DNA of 9,762 nt from Candidatus Woesearchaeota archaeon (lineage in GTDB: Archaea; Nanobdellota; Nanobdellia; Woesearchaeales; SKIA01): positions 1-9,762 of the forward strand of contig SKXU01000007.1 of assembly GCA_007128245.1 (NCBI GenBank), given 5' to 3'. The stretch's first letter is position 1; each line of letters begins with the position of its first letter. Of this stretch, positions 1 to 5,576 are shown piece by piece. Below the pieces are notes generated by a model that worked only from the letters and a program-made list of their open reading frames with translations, had not been told where the DNA came from and made no database searches. The position numbers were made by a program, and so were the translations under genes.

Positions 1-2
1 AG

Positions 3-893
3 TTCGTGTTTCTTCCTCGGCTTCCTGATTGCCTATCTAGAGATGAGTCGTACGCTACGCGCAGCATCCCTCATTCTCATCCTGACGTGATTCTTGGTCG
101 CGTGCAGTCTATTGATCTTGAAAAAAAACATGTGCATCTTAAGGGTGCTCACTATACCTATGATTATCTTGTACTTGCTACTGGGGCTACGTGTATTCTT
201 CCTGTGAGTGGAGCAAAAGAGTATGCAATCCCGTTTTACTCTCTTGCTGACGTGCGCAAGATTAAGCAGTCATTGCCTGCGCGGCGCATTGTTGTCGTCG
301 GTGGCGGCCCTACAGGGATCGAGGTTGCTTCTGAGCTGTCATCTTTTGCCAAGGTCGTGGTATTGCAAGGAGATAGTGAAATTCTTCCTCTCTTTCCCGC
401 TAAGGCTCGCAAGTACGCGCTTTCTGAGCTTGCTCGCCAAGGAGTTTCTGTGCATACAAATGAGCTTGTTGAGCGCATCACCAAGCGTACGGTGGTTACC
501 AAGAATGATTCGTTTGAGTACGACATTTGTGTGTGGTGTGCGGGTGTGCGTACCGATATTCCTTCTGGGGTGCCTGTGCATAAAGGTATTTTGGTTGATG
601 AGTTTTTACGTGTTAAGGGTCAAACGCATGTCTTTGCTGCGGGCGATTGTGCGCAGTCAGGCGCTCCGCTTACCGCGCAGGCTGCCGTGCAAGAAGCGGA
701 TATTGTGGTTGAGAATATTCGTCGCATGGAGCAGCAGCGCTCACTCAAACAGTCTTCGTATCGTCACAAGGGGGATATGCTCTCGCTTGGCAGTAACGCA
801 TTGGTTATTTCTCCTCAGGGAGTGATGCTTACTGGCAAACTTGGTTCTGTTGTTCGCAGTGCGTATTACGCGTGGCAGTTGCGCGACTATTAG
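3..893 (+). CDS. NDH-2-like FAD-dependent NADH dehydrogenase / pyridine nucleotide-disulfide oxidoreductase, 5'-truncated
   Basis: This is a flavoprotein that would pass electrons from NAD(P)H to a quinone or another acceptor at the membrane. The frame is open from the left edge, so the true start and the N-terminal GxGxxG FAD-binding strand lie outside the window. Visible hallmarks, in order, are LVLATGA (about bases 172-192), the second Rossmann motif VVVGGGPTGIE for NAD(P)H (about bases 289-324), and the C-terminal FAD motif VFAAGDCA (about bases 630-653). After that comes the family's TAQAAVQEA stretch and the ending GKLGSVVRSAYYAWQL. No long amphipathic membrane anchor follows. The 297 visible residues suggest roughly 90-100 are missing. 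It ends in TAG (891-893) ahead of the DoxX gene. The family is clear; whether the acceptor is quinone or something else is not. Confidence 0.85.
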   Translation, partial: FVFLPRLPDCLSRDESYATRSIPHSHPDVILGRVQSIDLEKKHVHLKGAHYTYDYLVLATGATCILPVSGAKEYAIPFYSLADVRKIKQSLPARRIVVVGGGPTGIEVASELSSFAKVVVLQGDSEILPLFPAKARKYALSELARQGVSVHTNELVERITKRTVVTKNDSFEYDICVWCAGVRTDIPSGVPVHKGILVDEFLRVKGQTHVFAAGDCAQSGAPLTAQAAVQEADIVVENIRRMEQQRSLKQSSYRHKGDMLSLGSNALVISPQGVMLTGKLGSVVRSAYYAWQLRDY

Positions 894-902
894 AAAGTGA
901 TG

Positions 903-909
903 TTATATA
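903..909 (+). promoter_or_regulatory. TATA box of the DoxX-like gene
   Basis: TTATATA lies just after the stop of the preceding gene. Initiation about 26 bases downstream would fall near 932, giving a leader of about 12 bases that begins with the Shine-Dalgarno. The box supports a gene start at 938/944, upstream of the in-frame TAG, rather than downstream of it. Confidence 0.55.
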
Positions 910-931
910 CCACCTACTCTTTTCATAGTTG

Positions 932-937
932 GGTGAT
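932..937 (+). promoter_or_regulatory. Shine-Dalgarno GGTGAT deciding the start at 944
   Basis: GGTGAT matches the archaeal anti-Shine-Dalgarno (GGTGATC type) and stands 6 bases before ATG 944. A second in-frame ATG at 938 abuts it and is therefore less likely to be used. It is the only convincing ribosome-binding site in the window, where most genes look leaderless. It shows that the codons before the TAG at 980 are part of the gene. Confidence 0.5.
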
Positions 938-943
938 ATGCAA

Positions 944-1339
944 ATGAAATCATGTGAAAAATATCAAGATTGGGGGTTTTAGCTTGTTCGACTTGTTGCT
1001 GGAGCTATCTTTTTGGTTGCGGGAAGCACCAAGCTTGGCGGCATTGACGGATTTGTAGGGATGCTCACAAACATGGGTTTTCCTGTGCCGATCGTACTCG
1101 CGTATATTGTGGCAGTTGTTGAAGTGGTCGGAGGACTCTCTTTGGTTCTTGGAGCGTTTGTTCGCTGGACGACACTTCCTTTGAGCGTAGTAATGGTTGT
1201 CGCATCCGCAGTTCAACTCTCCGGAGGCGGTTTTGGCGGTGCACGACTGGACTTGCTCTTGCTTTCAGTGCTTGTATTGTTTGTGTTTACCGGCGCAGGC
1301 AAGATAAGTATTGACCACGTATTGTCAAAGCGCAAGTAA
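944..1339 (+). CDS. DoxX-family membrane protein interrupted by an in-frame TAG codon
   Basis: This is a small four-helix membrane protein of the DoxX family, whose members are linked to redox or quinone processes without a firm general reaction. From ATG 944 the frame reads MKSCEKYQDWGF, then TAG (980-982), then LVRLVAGAIFLVAG. The part after the TAG is the first half of helix 1. Helices follow around VPIVLAYIVAVVEVVGG, WTTLPLSVVMVVASAV and LDLLLLSVLVLFVF, and the ending is KRK. The first usable start after the TAG is TTG 1013, which would remove most of helix 1. The reading frame is unchanged across the TAG, so a single base substitution (for example TTG Leu to TAG), a sequencing error or readthrough all fit. 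It sits behind an NADH dehydrogenase gene, a plausible redox context. The family is clear; whether the gene is functional is not. Confidence 0.75.
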
Positions 1340-1342
1340 ATA
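1337..1342 (+). promoter_or_regulatory. Possible TATA box of the methyltransferase gene
   Basis: TAAATA within AGTAAATAC starts at the stop codon of the DoxX gene (1337-1339). It is centred about 39 bases before ATG 1379, so a leader of about 13 pyrimidine-rich bases would be expected. It is weaker than the other boxes in the window. Confidence 0.35.
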
Positions 1343-1348
1343 CAAACG

Positions 1349-1378
1349 TTTTTCTTTTTCCTCTTTTTTTTCTTTTCC
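1349..1378 (+). terminator. Pyrimidine/T-tract, candidate archaeal terminator
   Basis: A 30-base stretch of only T and C, including an eight-T run, fills the gap between the DoxX gene and the methyltransferase start. Archaeal RNA polymerase terminates on T-rich non-template tracts, so this could end the DoxX transcript. It also forms the leader of the next gene, so a role there is possible. Confidence 0.4.
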
Positions 1379-1858
1379 ATGTACGATCATATCGCGTCAT
1401 CATATAATGCGCTTCATGGTGCTGAGCAGCAGCGCAAGCTCCGCGCACTTCTTGCTCGAGTAATGCTTCCCAAGGGAGCAGTGCTTGATGTGGGGTGCGC
1501 AACTGCGCATCTATCTTCTTTTTTTTCTGATCGCGAGTATGTCGGTGTTGATCCTTCTCAACCACTTCTTGATCTCGCTCCCGCGGGCGTCCGTGTACTC
1601 TGCGCTCGTGGCGAGCAGTTGCCGTTTTCTGATAGTGCCTTTCCTGTGGTGCTCTCACTTACTGCGTTGCATAACTACTCGGATTTCCGTCGTGGTGTTG
1701 AGGAGTTGTTTCGTGTGTGTGGCGATGTGTGTCTTGTTGGCGTGCTCAAAAAAGCTCCTGCAAGCCATGAGATTGTTTCTTTGCTCAAGCAACGCTTTTC
1801 TGTGCAGGAAGAGCTTTCTGATCAGCACGATTTCTTATTGGTGTTACGGAAAGTTTAA
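1379..1858 (+). CDS. Class I SAM-dependent methyltransferase (type 11-like), substrate unknown
   Basis: This is a 159-residue cytoplasmic methyltransferase with a Rossmann-type SAM domain. It opens with MYDHIASSYNALH, a common lead-in of the UbiE/type 11 group. Motif I is VLDVGCATAHLSSFF (residues 35-49, with Ala-Thr in place of the more usual Gly-x-Gly). The post-I acidic residue is Asp58 in YVGVDPS, and motif II/III is near EQLPFSDSAF and LTALHNYSD (79-101). It is short for the family, with little beyond the core and no added substrate-recognition domain. ATG 1379 is the first start after an upstream in-frame stop and follows the T/C tract. The substrate cannot be told from sequence or neighbours. 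Confidence 0.8.
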   Translation: MYDHIASSYNALHGAEQQRKLRALLARVMLPKGAVLDVGCATAHLSSFFSDREYVGVDPSQPLLDLAPAGVRVLCARGEQLPFSDSAFPVVLSLTALHNYSDFRRGVEELFRVCGDVCLVGVLKKAPASHEIVSLLKQRFSVQEELSDQHDFLLVLRKV

Positions 1859-1861
1859 AAA
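1854..1861 (+). promoter_or_regulatory. TATA box overlapping the methyltransferase stop codon
   Basis: TTTAAAAA contains the TAA stop (1856-1858) of the upstream gene and is centred about 27 bases before ATG 1885. It predicts a leaderless transcript for the Pro/Gln-rich gene. Confidence 0.55.
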
Positions 1862-1884
1862 GAATGATTTCCGGCTACTAGTAT

Positions 1885-2640
1885 ATGGATACGCCCGCCC
1901 TCCAGCAACGCATTAAGGAACTTGCAAAGACACTTCGCAGCACAGGAATCGCTGCTTCTGAGACTCGAGCCGAGGAGATGGCTCGCGACATTGTGCGCAC
2001 AGAGATTCGTCAGCAAGAACGTCTTGAGCAGCGACGCGAAGACCCTTCTTTGAACCCTCAACAGCGAGTTCCTCCTCCGCGAGCGTTTAACGTGGATGAG
2101 AGCATTTCGCAAGATACGCCTATTTCTGAGTTACTCAGCGAGGATACTCGCGAGCAAACTGCAGCGCTCAAGCGTCCAGAATCATATCAAAATCCTGTTG
2201 CTCCTGTTTTTGCGTCCGAGGATGTGCCGGCTTCTGAGGAATCGGTCGATTCGCAGGAGCGGCCGCAAACACAAGAAGCACCCACAACGGTTCCACAAGA
2301 ACGCGTACATGAACAATCATCGGTGCCAACGCAACACGAAGAACCAGCTGCACAAGAGCTTGTACGCGAGCCAGCTCCACAAGAACAGCCACGAACACCA
2401 GCTCCGCAGGCTTCTTCGGTGCAGTCTTCTGCTCCTTTGCAAGGAGCAAACCCTGCTCAGAAAGCGTTTGGTCTCATGCTTAATTCTGCTGAGCAGCAAC
2501 AAGCACGGCCTCCCGCAACTCAAGAAGAGAACACTCCATCATCACCGCAACCAGCAGTGCAAGAGGAGAAAAAACCTGTTTCTGATAAGGCCGAGTCAAA
2601 AGTTGATTTATCTGAGATGTTTAATTTCTCAAAGCGCTGA
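1885..2640 (+). CDS. Pro/Gln/Glu-rich, probably disordered protein with short helical ends
   Basis: I do not recognise this 251-residue protein. Residues 1-50 are predicted helical and charged (IKELAKTLRSTGIAASETRA followed by many Arg/Glu). Residues 60-225 are a low-complexity linker rich in Pro, Gln, Glu, Ser and Ala, with recurring PQE, QERP and PAPQ elements and no cysteine. The C-terminus ends in a short, more ordered-looking piece, VDLSEMFNFSKR. There is no signal peptide or membrane helix, so it should be cytoplasmic. The layout of two short conserved-looking ends joined by a long flexible spacer suggests a scaffold or tether (inference). It converges on the AAA+ ATPase gene with one base between the stop codons. 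Its TATA box and start geometry support it as a real gene. Confidence 0.7.
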   Translation: MDTPALQQRIKELAKTLRSTGIAASETRAEEMARDIVRTEIRQQERLEQRREDPSLNPQQRVPPPRAFNVDESISQDTPISELLSEDTREQTAALKRPESYQNPVAPVFASEDVPASEESVDSQERPQTQEAPTTVPQERVHEQSSVPTQHEEPAAQELVREPAPQEQPRTPAPQASSVQSSAPLQGANPAQKAFGLMLNSAEQQQARPPATQEENTPSSPQPAVQEEKKPVSDKAESKVDLSEMFNFSKR

Positions 2641-2641
2641 G

Positions 2642-3532
2642 TTATTCCATTCCTTCTGTGAGTGATTCGATAAGTTCATCGTATTGACGCTTCTTGCCGG
2701 ATCGTTTCTTTGAGGCTTTTTGTTCCTCATCTTCTGCGATAACTTCTTCAGGCACTTCTTCATCTAGGTTTGCTCGCTTTAGCGCGATGTTAATCGCTGT
2801 TTCTTGTGCGAGGTCAAGAAATTCTCTTGTATTATCTGTTTCTTTTGCGATACGTGCAATGACTGTTTTTGTGAATGGTTTAATGCCCTGTCCGCCTGCG
2901 CGTTCAATTCTGTCTTGAAGGATCTTTGCGTATTCTTCTCCACTTCGTTTTGCAAGCTTGAGTTCTAGCTCGTCTTTTGCAGGGAGTTTATCTATTTTGT
3001 GCGTTGTGGCGAGGATGATGCTGCAGTCGATGTTGAGGAGTTCTCCGAGTACTTCAAGGTTTTCTGCGGTGAGTTTTTGTGCATTATCCACTAGCAGCAC
3101 GTATTTTCCTTTTGCTTTTCTTATGATGAGCTCGCACAGCTCCACACCTGTTTTTGGTTCGTGTCGTGAGAAGAGTCCTTTGAACGGGTCGGCTAGTGCC
3201 TGCAGAAATCCTTCTCCTGAGGCTGCCTGTGCATCAAGGTAGTGTCCGTAAATGTTTTTGTAGTGCGTAAGTTCGTTTTTGAGCCAGAACATCAGGGTTG
3301 TTTTTCCATATCCTGGGCCTGCTTGGATGATGCCGAACTTTTTTTGTTTGACAAAAAAGAGGTTTATTTCTTTCCGTTCTTCTTCCATTCCTGCAAGCAG
3401 GTGACCTGGGAGTGTGAAGGGGTTTTCTTTCCAGCCAAGCTCTTCTGTCCACTCAAGCGTGAATCCTATGTGGTCTGATTGTTTGGTTTTTTTGGGCGGG
3501 TTCTCGTCAGGATCGTAAAAGCTAATCTTCAT
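2642..3532 (-). CDS. AAA+ ATPase of the ExeA/ORC-like (AAA_22) group
   Basis: This is a 296-residue P-loop ATPase. The N-terminal LGWKENPF (32-39) resembles the entry motif of ExeA/GspA-type ATPases. Walker A is GPGYGKTT (72-79) and Walker B is YVLLVDN (144-150), followed by AQ. A sensor-1-like strand is SIILATTHK, and a C-terminal helical lid with DRIERAGG and DNTREFLDLA follows. The last 45 residues are an acidic then basic tail (AEDEEQKASKKRSGKKR), probably flexible. In ExeA-type proteins the Walker B is usually DEAQ; here it is DNAQ, so the catalytic Glu position is Asn, which may slow ATP hydrolysis. Relatives act in DNA-linked processes, membrane assembly or as general switches, and the sequence does not decide between them. 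The start at ATG 3532 agrees with a TATA box 26 bases upstream. Confidence 0.78.
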   Translation of the reverse strand: MKISFYDPDENPPKKTKQSDHIGFTLEWTEELGWKENPFTLPGHLLAGMEEERKEINLFFVKQKKFGIIQAGPGYGKTTLMFWLKNELTHYKNIYGHYLDAQAASGEGFLQALADPFKGLFSRHEPKTGVELCELIIRKAKGKYVLLVDNAQKLTAENLEVLGELLNIDCSIILATTHKIDKLPAKDELELKLAKRSGEEYAKILQDRIERAGGQGIKPFTKTVIARIAKETDNTREFLDLAQETAINIALKRANLDEEVPEEVIAEDEEQKASKKRSGKKRQYDELIESLTEGME

Positions 3533-3554
3533 AGCACGTATTGGGCGCGCCGTG

Positions 3555-3562
3555 TTTTTAAA
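3555..3562 (-). promoter_or_regulatory. TATA box of the AAA+ gene, overlapping the taw3 stop
   Basis: On the minus strand this reads TTTAAAAA, centred about 26 bases before ATG 3532. It includes the TAA stop of the upstream taw3 gene (3558-3560), so the ATPase has its own promoter although it lies behind a co-directional gene. Confidence 0.55.
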
Positions 3563-4142
3563 GCTTTTTCACTCGTTGCGTGCCTGCAAGGATTTTTTCG
3601 TGTGCCATAGTCAGTTTTTTGTTTGCAAGAGCAATAAAGGTCATGACAAATGCTTCATCCACAAGTACCTTCTTATCTTGTATCACTGGCGCGTCCATTC
3701 CTTCTACTGACAGAAGTTCTATCATCACATCATGTTCTGTTGAGAATATTCCTGATCGTTTCCATCCGTGCGGATGAAATTGTCTTAATAGCACGTTTGC
3801 TGCTGTCAGATCTCGTGCTGCGACATGAATAATGACTGTTTGCATTCTCATCCATACCGTTCCTTGTGTGTGCGAGAGTGCGTGTATGGTGTTGAGGAAT
3901 GCTTGTGGGTCTGCATGTTCGTGCGTGACAAGCGGCCATGCATACTCGTTTTTCTTTTGCGAGGGCGGTTCTACGAGAAGCAGTATTCTTCCTGCACAGC
4001 TTGAGGTCGTGTAGTAATCAGGGTGCGCGTTTATCGCGTCTATCAGGGGTTTTGCGTGCTCATCCACGCTTCCTTTTTTGCTCCTGTCAAGCTCGCTCAT
4101 CCTCCAGAGCGCGTGCGTTTTTCGTTCCTCAAAGTCTTTCAT
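3558..4142 (-). CDS. taw3: tRNA wybutosine-pathway methyltransferase-like protein Taw3 (TYW3 family)
   Basis: TYW3/Taw3 proteins methylate the tricyclic wyosine intermediate at position 37 of tRNA-Phe using SAM. In archaea they belong to the pathway that gives wyosine derivatives. The 194-residue product is of normal family length. It carries the family signatures MSELDRSKKGSVDE (15-28) and YYTTSSCAGR (43-52), then a Lys-rich loop and the WPLVTHEHADP stretch. The C-terminal half has IHVAARDLTAANVLL and a likely SAM/substrate-handling strand. No other wyosine-pathway gene (Taw1, Taw2, Trm5) is adjacent. ATG 4142 has an upstream ACTTAAAG box at about 24 bases. This is one of the firmest assignments in the window and a strong archaeal marker. 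Confidence 0.92.
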   Translation of the reverse strand: MKDFEERKTHALWRMSELDRSKKGSVDEHAKPLIDAINAHPDYYTTSSCAGRILLLVEPPSQKKNEYAWPLVTHEHADPQAFLNTIHALSHTQGTVWMRMQTVIIHVAARDLTAANVLLRQFHPHGWKRSGIFSTEHDVMIELLSVEGMDAPVIQDKKVLVDEAFVMTFIALANKKLTMAHEKILAGTQRVKKL

Positions 4143-4162
4143 GACTGCAGAAGAAATATGCT

Positions 4163-4170
4163 CTTTAAGT
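4163..4170 (-). promoter_or_regulatory. Possible TATA box of taw3
   Basis: On the minus strand this reads ACTTAAAG, centred about 24 bases before ATG 4142. A second weak candidate (ATAAAC, about 33 bases upstream) covers the stop codon of the nucleotidyltransferase gene. The choice between them is uncertain. Confidence 0.35.
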
Positions 4171-4173
4171 GGT

Positions 4174-4968
4174 TTATGGGAGAAGGGTTCTCATGCGTTT
4201 GACAAAGTCGTCTGCTTCCTCAAAAAGTCTGTCATATCGTGCTCCCGCCACTGTTTCTATGCGCCGTGCATAAATGTCTTTTTGTAATGTGAAAAAGCGC
4301 TCCGCAATACGCGCGTAGTGCTCGTCTAGGAGTCCTTTGTCTACAAAGTGTTCTTTGAGCAGCTGCGGTACGTGTTCTGGTGTTTGTGGCGTCACTCCTG
4401 CTGCCATGAGCGCTGCGTGCGCGCTGTTAATTACTGCCCAGTATAAGTCGATGATTCCAAGCATGAGCTTCCATTTGCTTGCGAGCGTGAGTTGGGGTGC
4501 TCGCGCCCAGTAACTCCACATGGCTTCGTGGGTTGGTCGCAGCCTTCCTTGTCTCAACAATAGCTGCATCGGCCCAAAAAATCCTGTGTCTAAAATGGCT
4601 ATTCCGTCGCGTAAAATAGTGGCGACGATTGGGTCTGTTGTGCGTACATACTCCCAGAAATTGCTAAATCTGAGCGTGGTGATGTGCAGTCGCGTATCTA
4701 CGTGTCGCACACAGTTTTCTACGATGATTCGATATGCTTGTTGTAGTTCTGCCGTGAAAGTGACATGTACATCATCAATGATGATGAGTATGTCTATGTC
4801 GTGTGGTTTCTTCGCTGGCTCTCTACTGGCAGAACCGAATAAGACAACTGCTCGCACGAGGTCTCCGAGTTCCTTGTGTACAAGCGTGGTGAATTGATAG
4901 GCGATCTGTTGTATGTCGTCAGGGATGTGAGAACTAGGTATCTCTCGCCTCTTCACCGGGAATTCCAT
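4174..4968 (-). CDS. Nucleotidyltransferase (Pol-beta/MNT fold) fused to a HEPN-like helical domain
   Basis: This is a 264-residue, two-part cytoplasmic protein. Residues about 20-125 are a nucleotidyltransferase domain with the signature GSASR (45-49) and DID (57-59), which bind the metal-nucleotide complex. The third acidic residue is not obvious; LHITTLRF around 94-101 is where it would fall. Residues about 150-255 are all-helical and resemble HEPN domains: LYWAVINSAHAALMAAGV, then LLKEHFVDKGLLDEHYARI. No convincing Rx4-6H ribonuclease motif is visible. MNT and HEPN usually occur as separate adjacent genes, as antitoxin and toxin in MNT/HEPN modules; here they are in one chain. A role in nucleotide transfer to RNA, protein or a small molecule is possible, and the substrate is unknown. 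It has its own TATA box 26 bases upstream. Confidence 0.78.
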   Translation of the reverse strand: MEFPVKRREIPSSHIPDDIQQIAYQFTTLVHKELGDLVRAVVLFGSASREPAKKPHDIDILIIIDDVHVTFTAELQQAYRIIVENCVRHVDTRLHITTLRFSNFWEYVRTTDPIVATILRDGIAILDTGFFGPMQLLLRQGRLRPTHEAMWSYWARAPQLTLASKWKLMLGIIDLYWAVINSAHAALMAAGVTPQTPEHVPQLLKEHFVDKGLLDEHYARIAERFFTLQKDIYARRIETVAGARYDRLFEEADDFVKRMRTLLP

Positions 4969-4990
4969 AGTGTCTCTGCTTGAACAGAGC

Positions 4991-4997
4991 TTTTAAA
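4991..4997 (-). promoter_or_regulatory. TATA box of the nucleotidyltransferase-HEPN gene
   Basis: On the minus strand this reads TTTTAAA within GTTTAAAAGC, centred 26 bases before ATG 4968, which predicts a leaderless transcript. A short imperfect dyad (CTCTG arms at 4974-4978 and 4985-4989) lies between the box and the start. Confidence 0.55.
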
Positions 4998-5003
4998 CGT
5001 TGT

Positions 5004-5540
5004 TCACTCTTGCAGAGTAGGTGCGCGGTACGCGAAGATGGGTATTTGTCCTATCCACGTCGTTTTTTGTTTGACCAGAAAGTCAGGATGGTATGTGTCG
5101 TGATACAAATAGAGTGTTCCTTTGAGTTCTCGCAAAAGCTTTTCTTTGAGGTAGGAAAAGTTTCTGTCTGCGTACATGTAAATGACATCGTATTGTGCTA
5201 TGTCAATGTCAAGAATGTCTGCGCATGTGATGGATGCACGCAGGGAGAGGTTTTTGAGTGCTTGCACTCCGACGTGTGCCAGTTCCGCATCATATTCTAC
5301 TCCGTGTGCCATCATGTACAAGCTCGCTACTGCCACTACACGCCCATCTCCGCACCCGATGTCTAAGAATCGCATTTCGGGAGGGAATCGTTTTTGCAAA
5401 AAGAATATTTGTACGTCTTCTAGGTGGGAGACGCCCCAAAAACCAACTTCTGTTGATCGCATGGGGAGTTGTCCCTGAAGGTGTTTTTCTCGGTCTTGCG
5501 CGTCATAGTATGCTTTGATGCGTGAAAAACGTCTATCCAT
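5004..5540 (-). CDS. Class I SAM-dependent methyltransferase, possibly protein-lysine (FAM173-like)
   Basis: This is a 178-residue cytoplasmic methyltransferase. SAM motif I is FLDIGCGDGRVV (58-69), and the ribose-binding acidic residue is Glu82 in GVEYDAEL. Motif II is ADILDIDIAQYDVIYMY, followed by a strand near LYLYHDTYH. The order HLEDVQIFF (about 39-47), about 10 residues, then GCGDGR resembles the small FAM173/ATPSCK-type lysine methyltransferases; that identification is tentative. There is no additional domain. The start at ATG 5540 is preceded by TTATATA on the minus strand at about 30 bases. The neighbours (nucleotidyltransferase and dockerin protein) do not point to a substrate. Confidence 0.8.
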   Translation of the reverse strand: MDRRFSRIKAYYDAQDREKHLQGQLPMRSTEVGFWGVSHLEDVQIFFLQKRFPPEMRFLDIGCGDGRVVAVASLYMMAHGVEYDAELAHVGVQALKNLSLRASITCADILDIDIAQYDVIYMYADRNFSYLKEKLLRELKGTLYLYHDTYHPDFLVKQKTTWIGQIPIFAYRAPTLQE

Positions 5541-5566
5541 GGTATATGTGCAAAGACAAGCAAGGC

Positions 5567-5573
5567 TATATAA
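5567..5573 (-). promoter_or_regulatory. TATA box of the second methyltransferase gene
   Basis: On the minus strand this reads TTATATA, centred 30 bases before ATG 5540 and just downstream of the dockerin gene's stop codon (5577-5579). It predicts a leader of only a few bases. Confidence 0.55.
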
Positions 5574-5576
5574 CTA

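Noticed and set aside
208..825. Plus-strand open frame of 205 codons inside the NADH dehydrogenase gene
   Set aside because: It is a Leu/Ser/Arg-rich shadow. The overlapping frame carries unmistakable dinucleotide-binding motifs.
2271..2420. Repeated CCACAAGAAC-like units as a possible tandem repeat or CRISPR-like array
   Set aside because: The units are irregularly spaced and stay in the coding frame as PQE/QE codons. This is low-complexity protein, not a DNA repeat array.
2096..2665. Plus-strand open frame of 189 codons overlapping the Pro/Gln-rich gene
   Set aside because: It is a Leu/Arg-rich shadow produced by the repetitive codons of the gene in the other frame. It starts inside that gene and has no promoter.
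3541..3553. GC-rich GGCGCGCC near the AAA+ promoter as an operator
   Set aside because: It is a single short palindrome with no second copy at other promoters, and there is no support for a role.
4974..4989. Short dyad CTCTG / CAGAG between the TATA box and ATG of the nucleotidyltransferase gene
   Set aside because: Five-base arms with a six-base spacer occur by chance too often. It is noted only because of its position between promoter and start.
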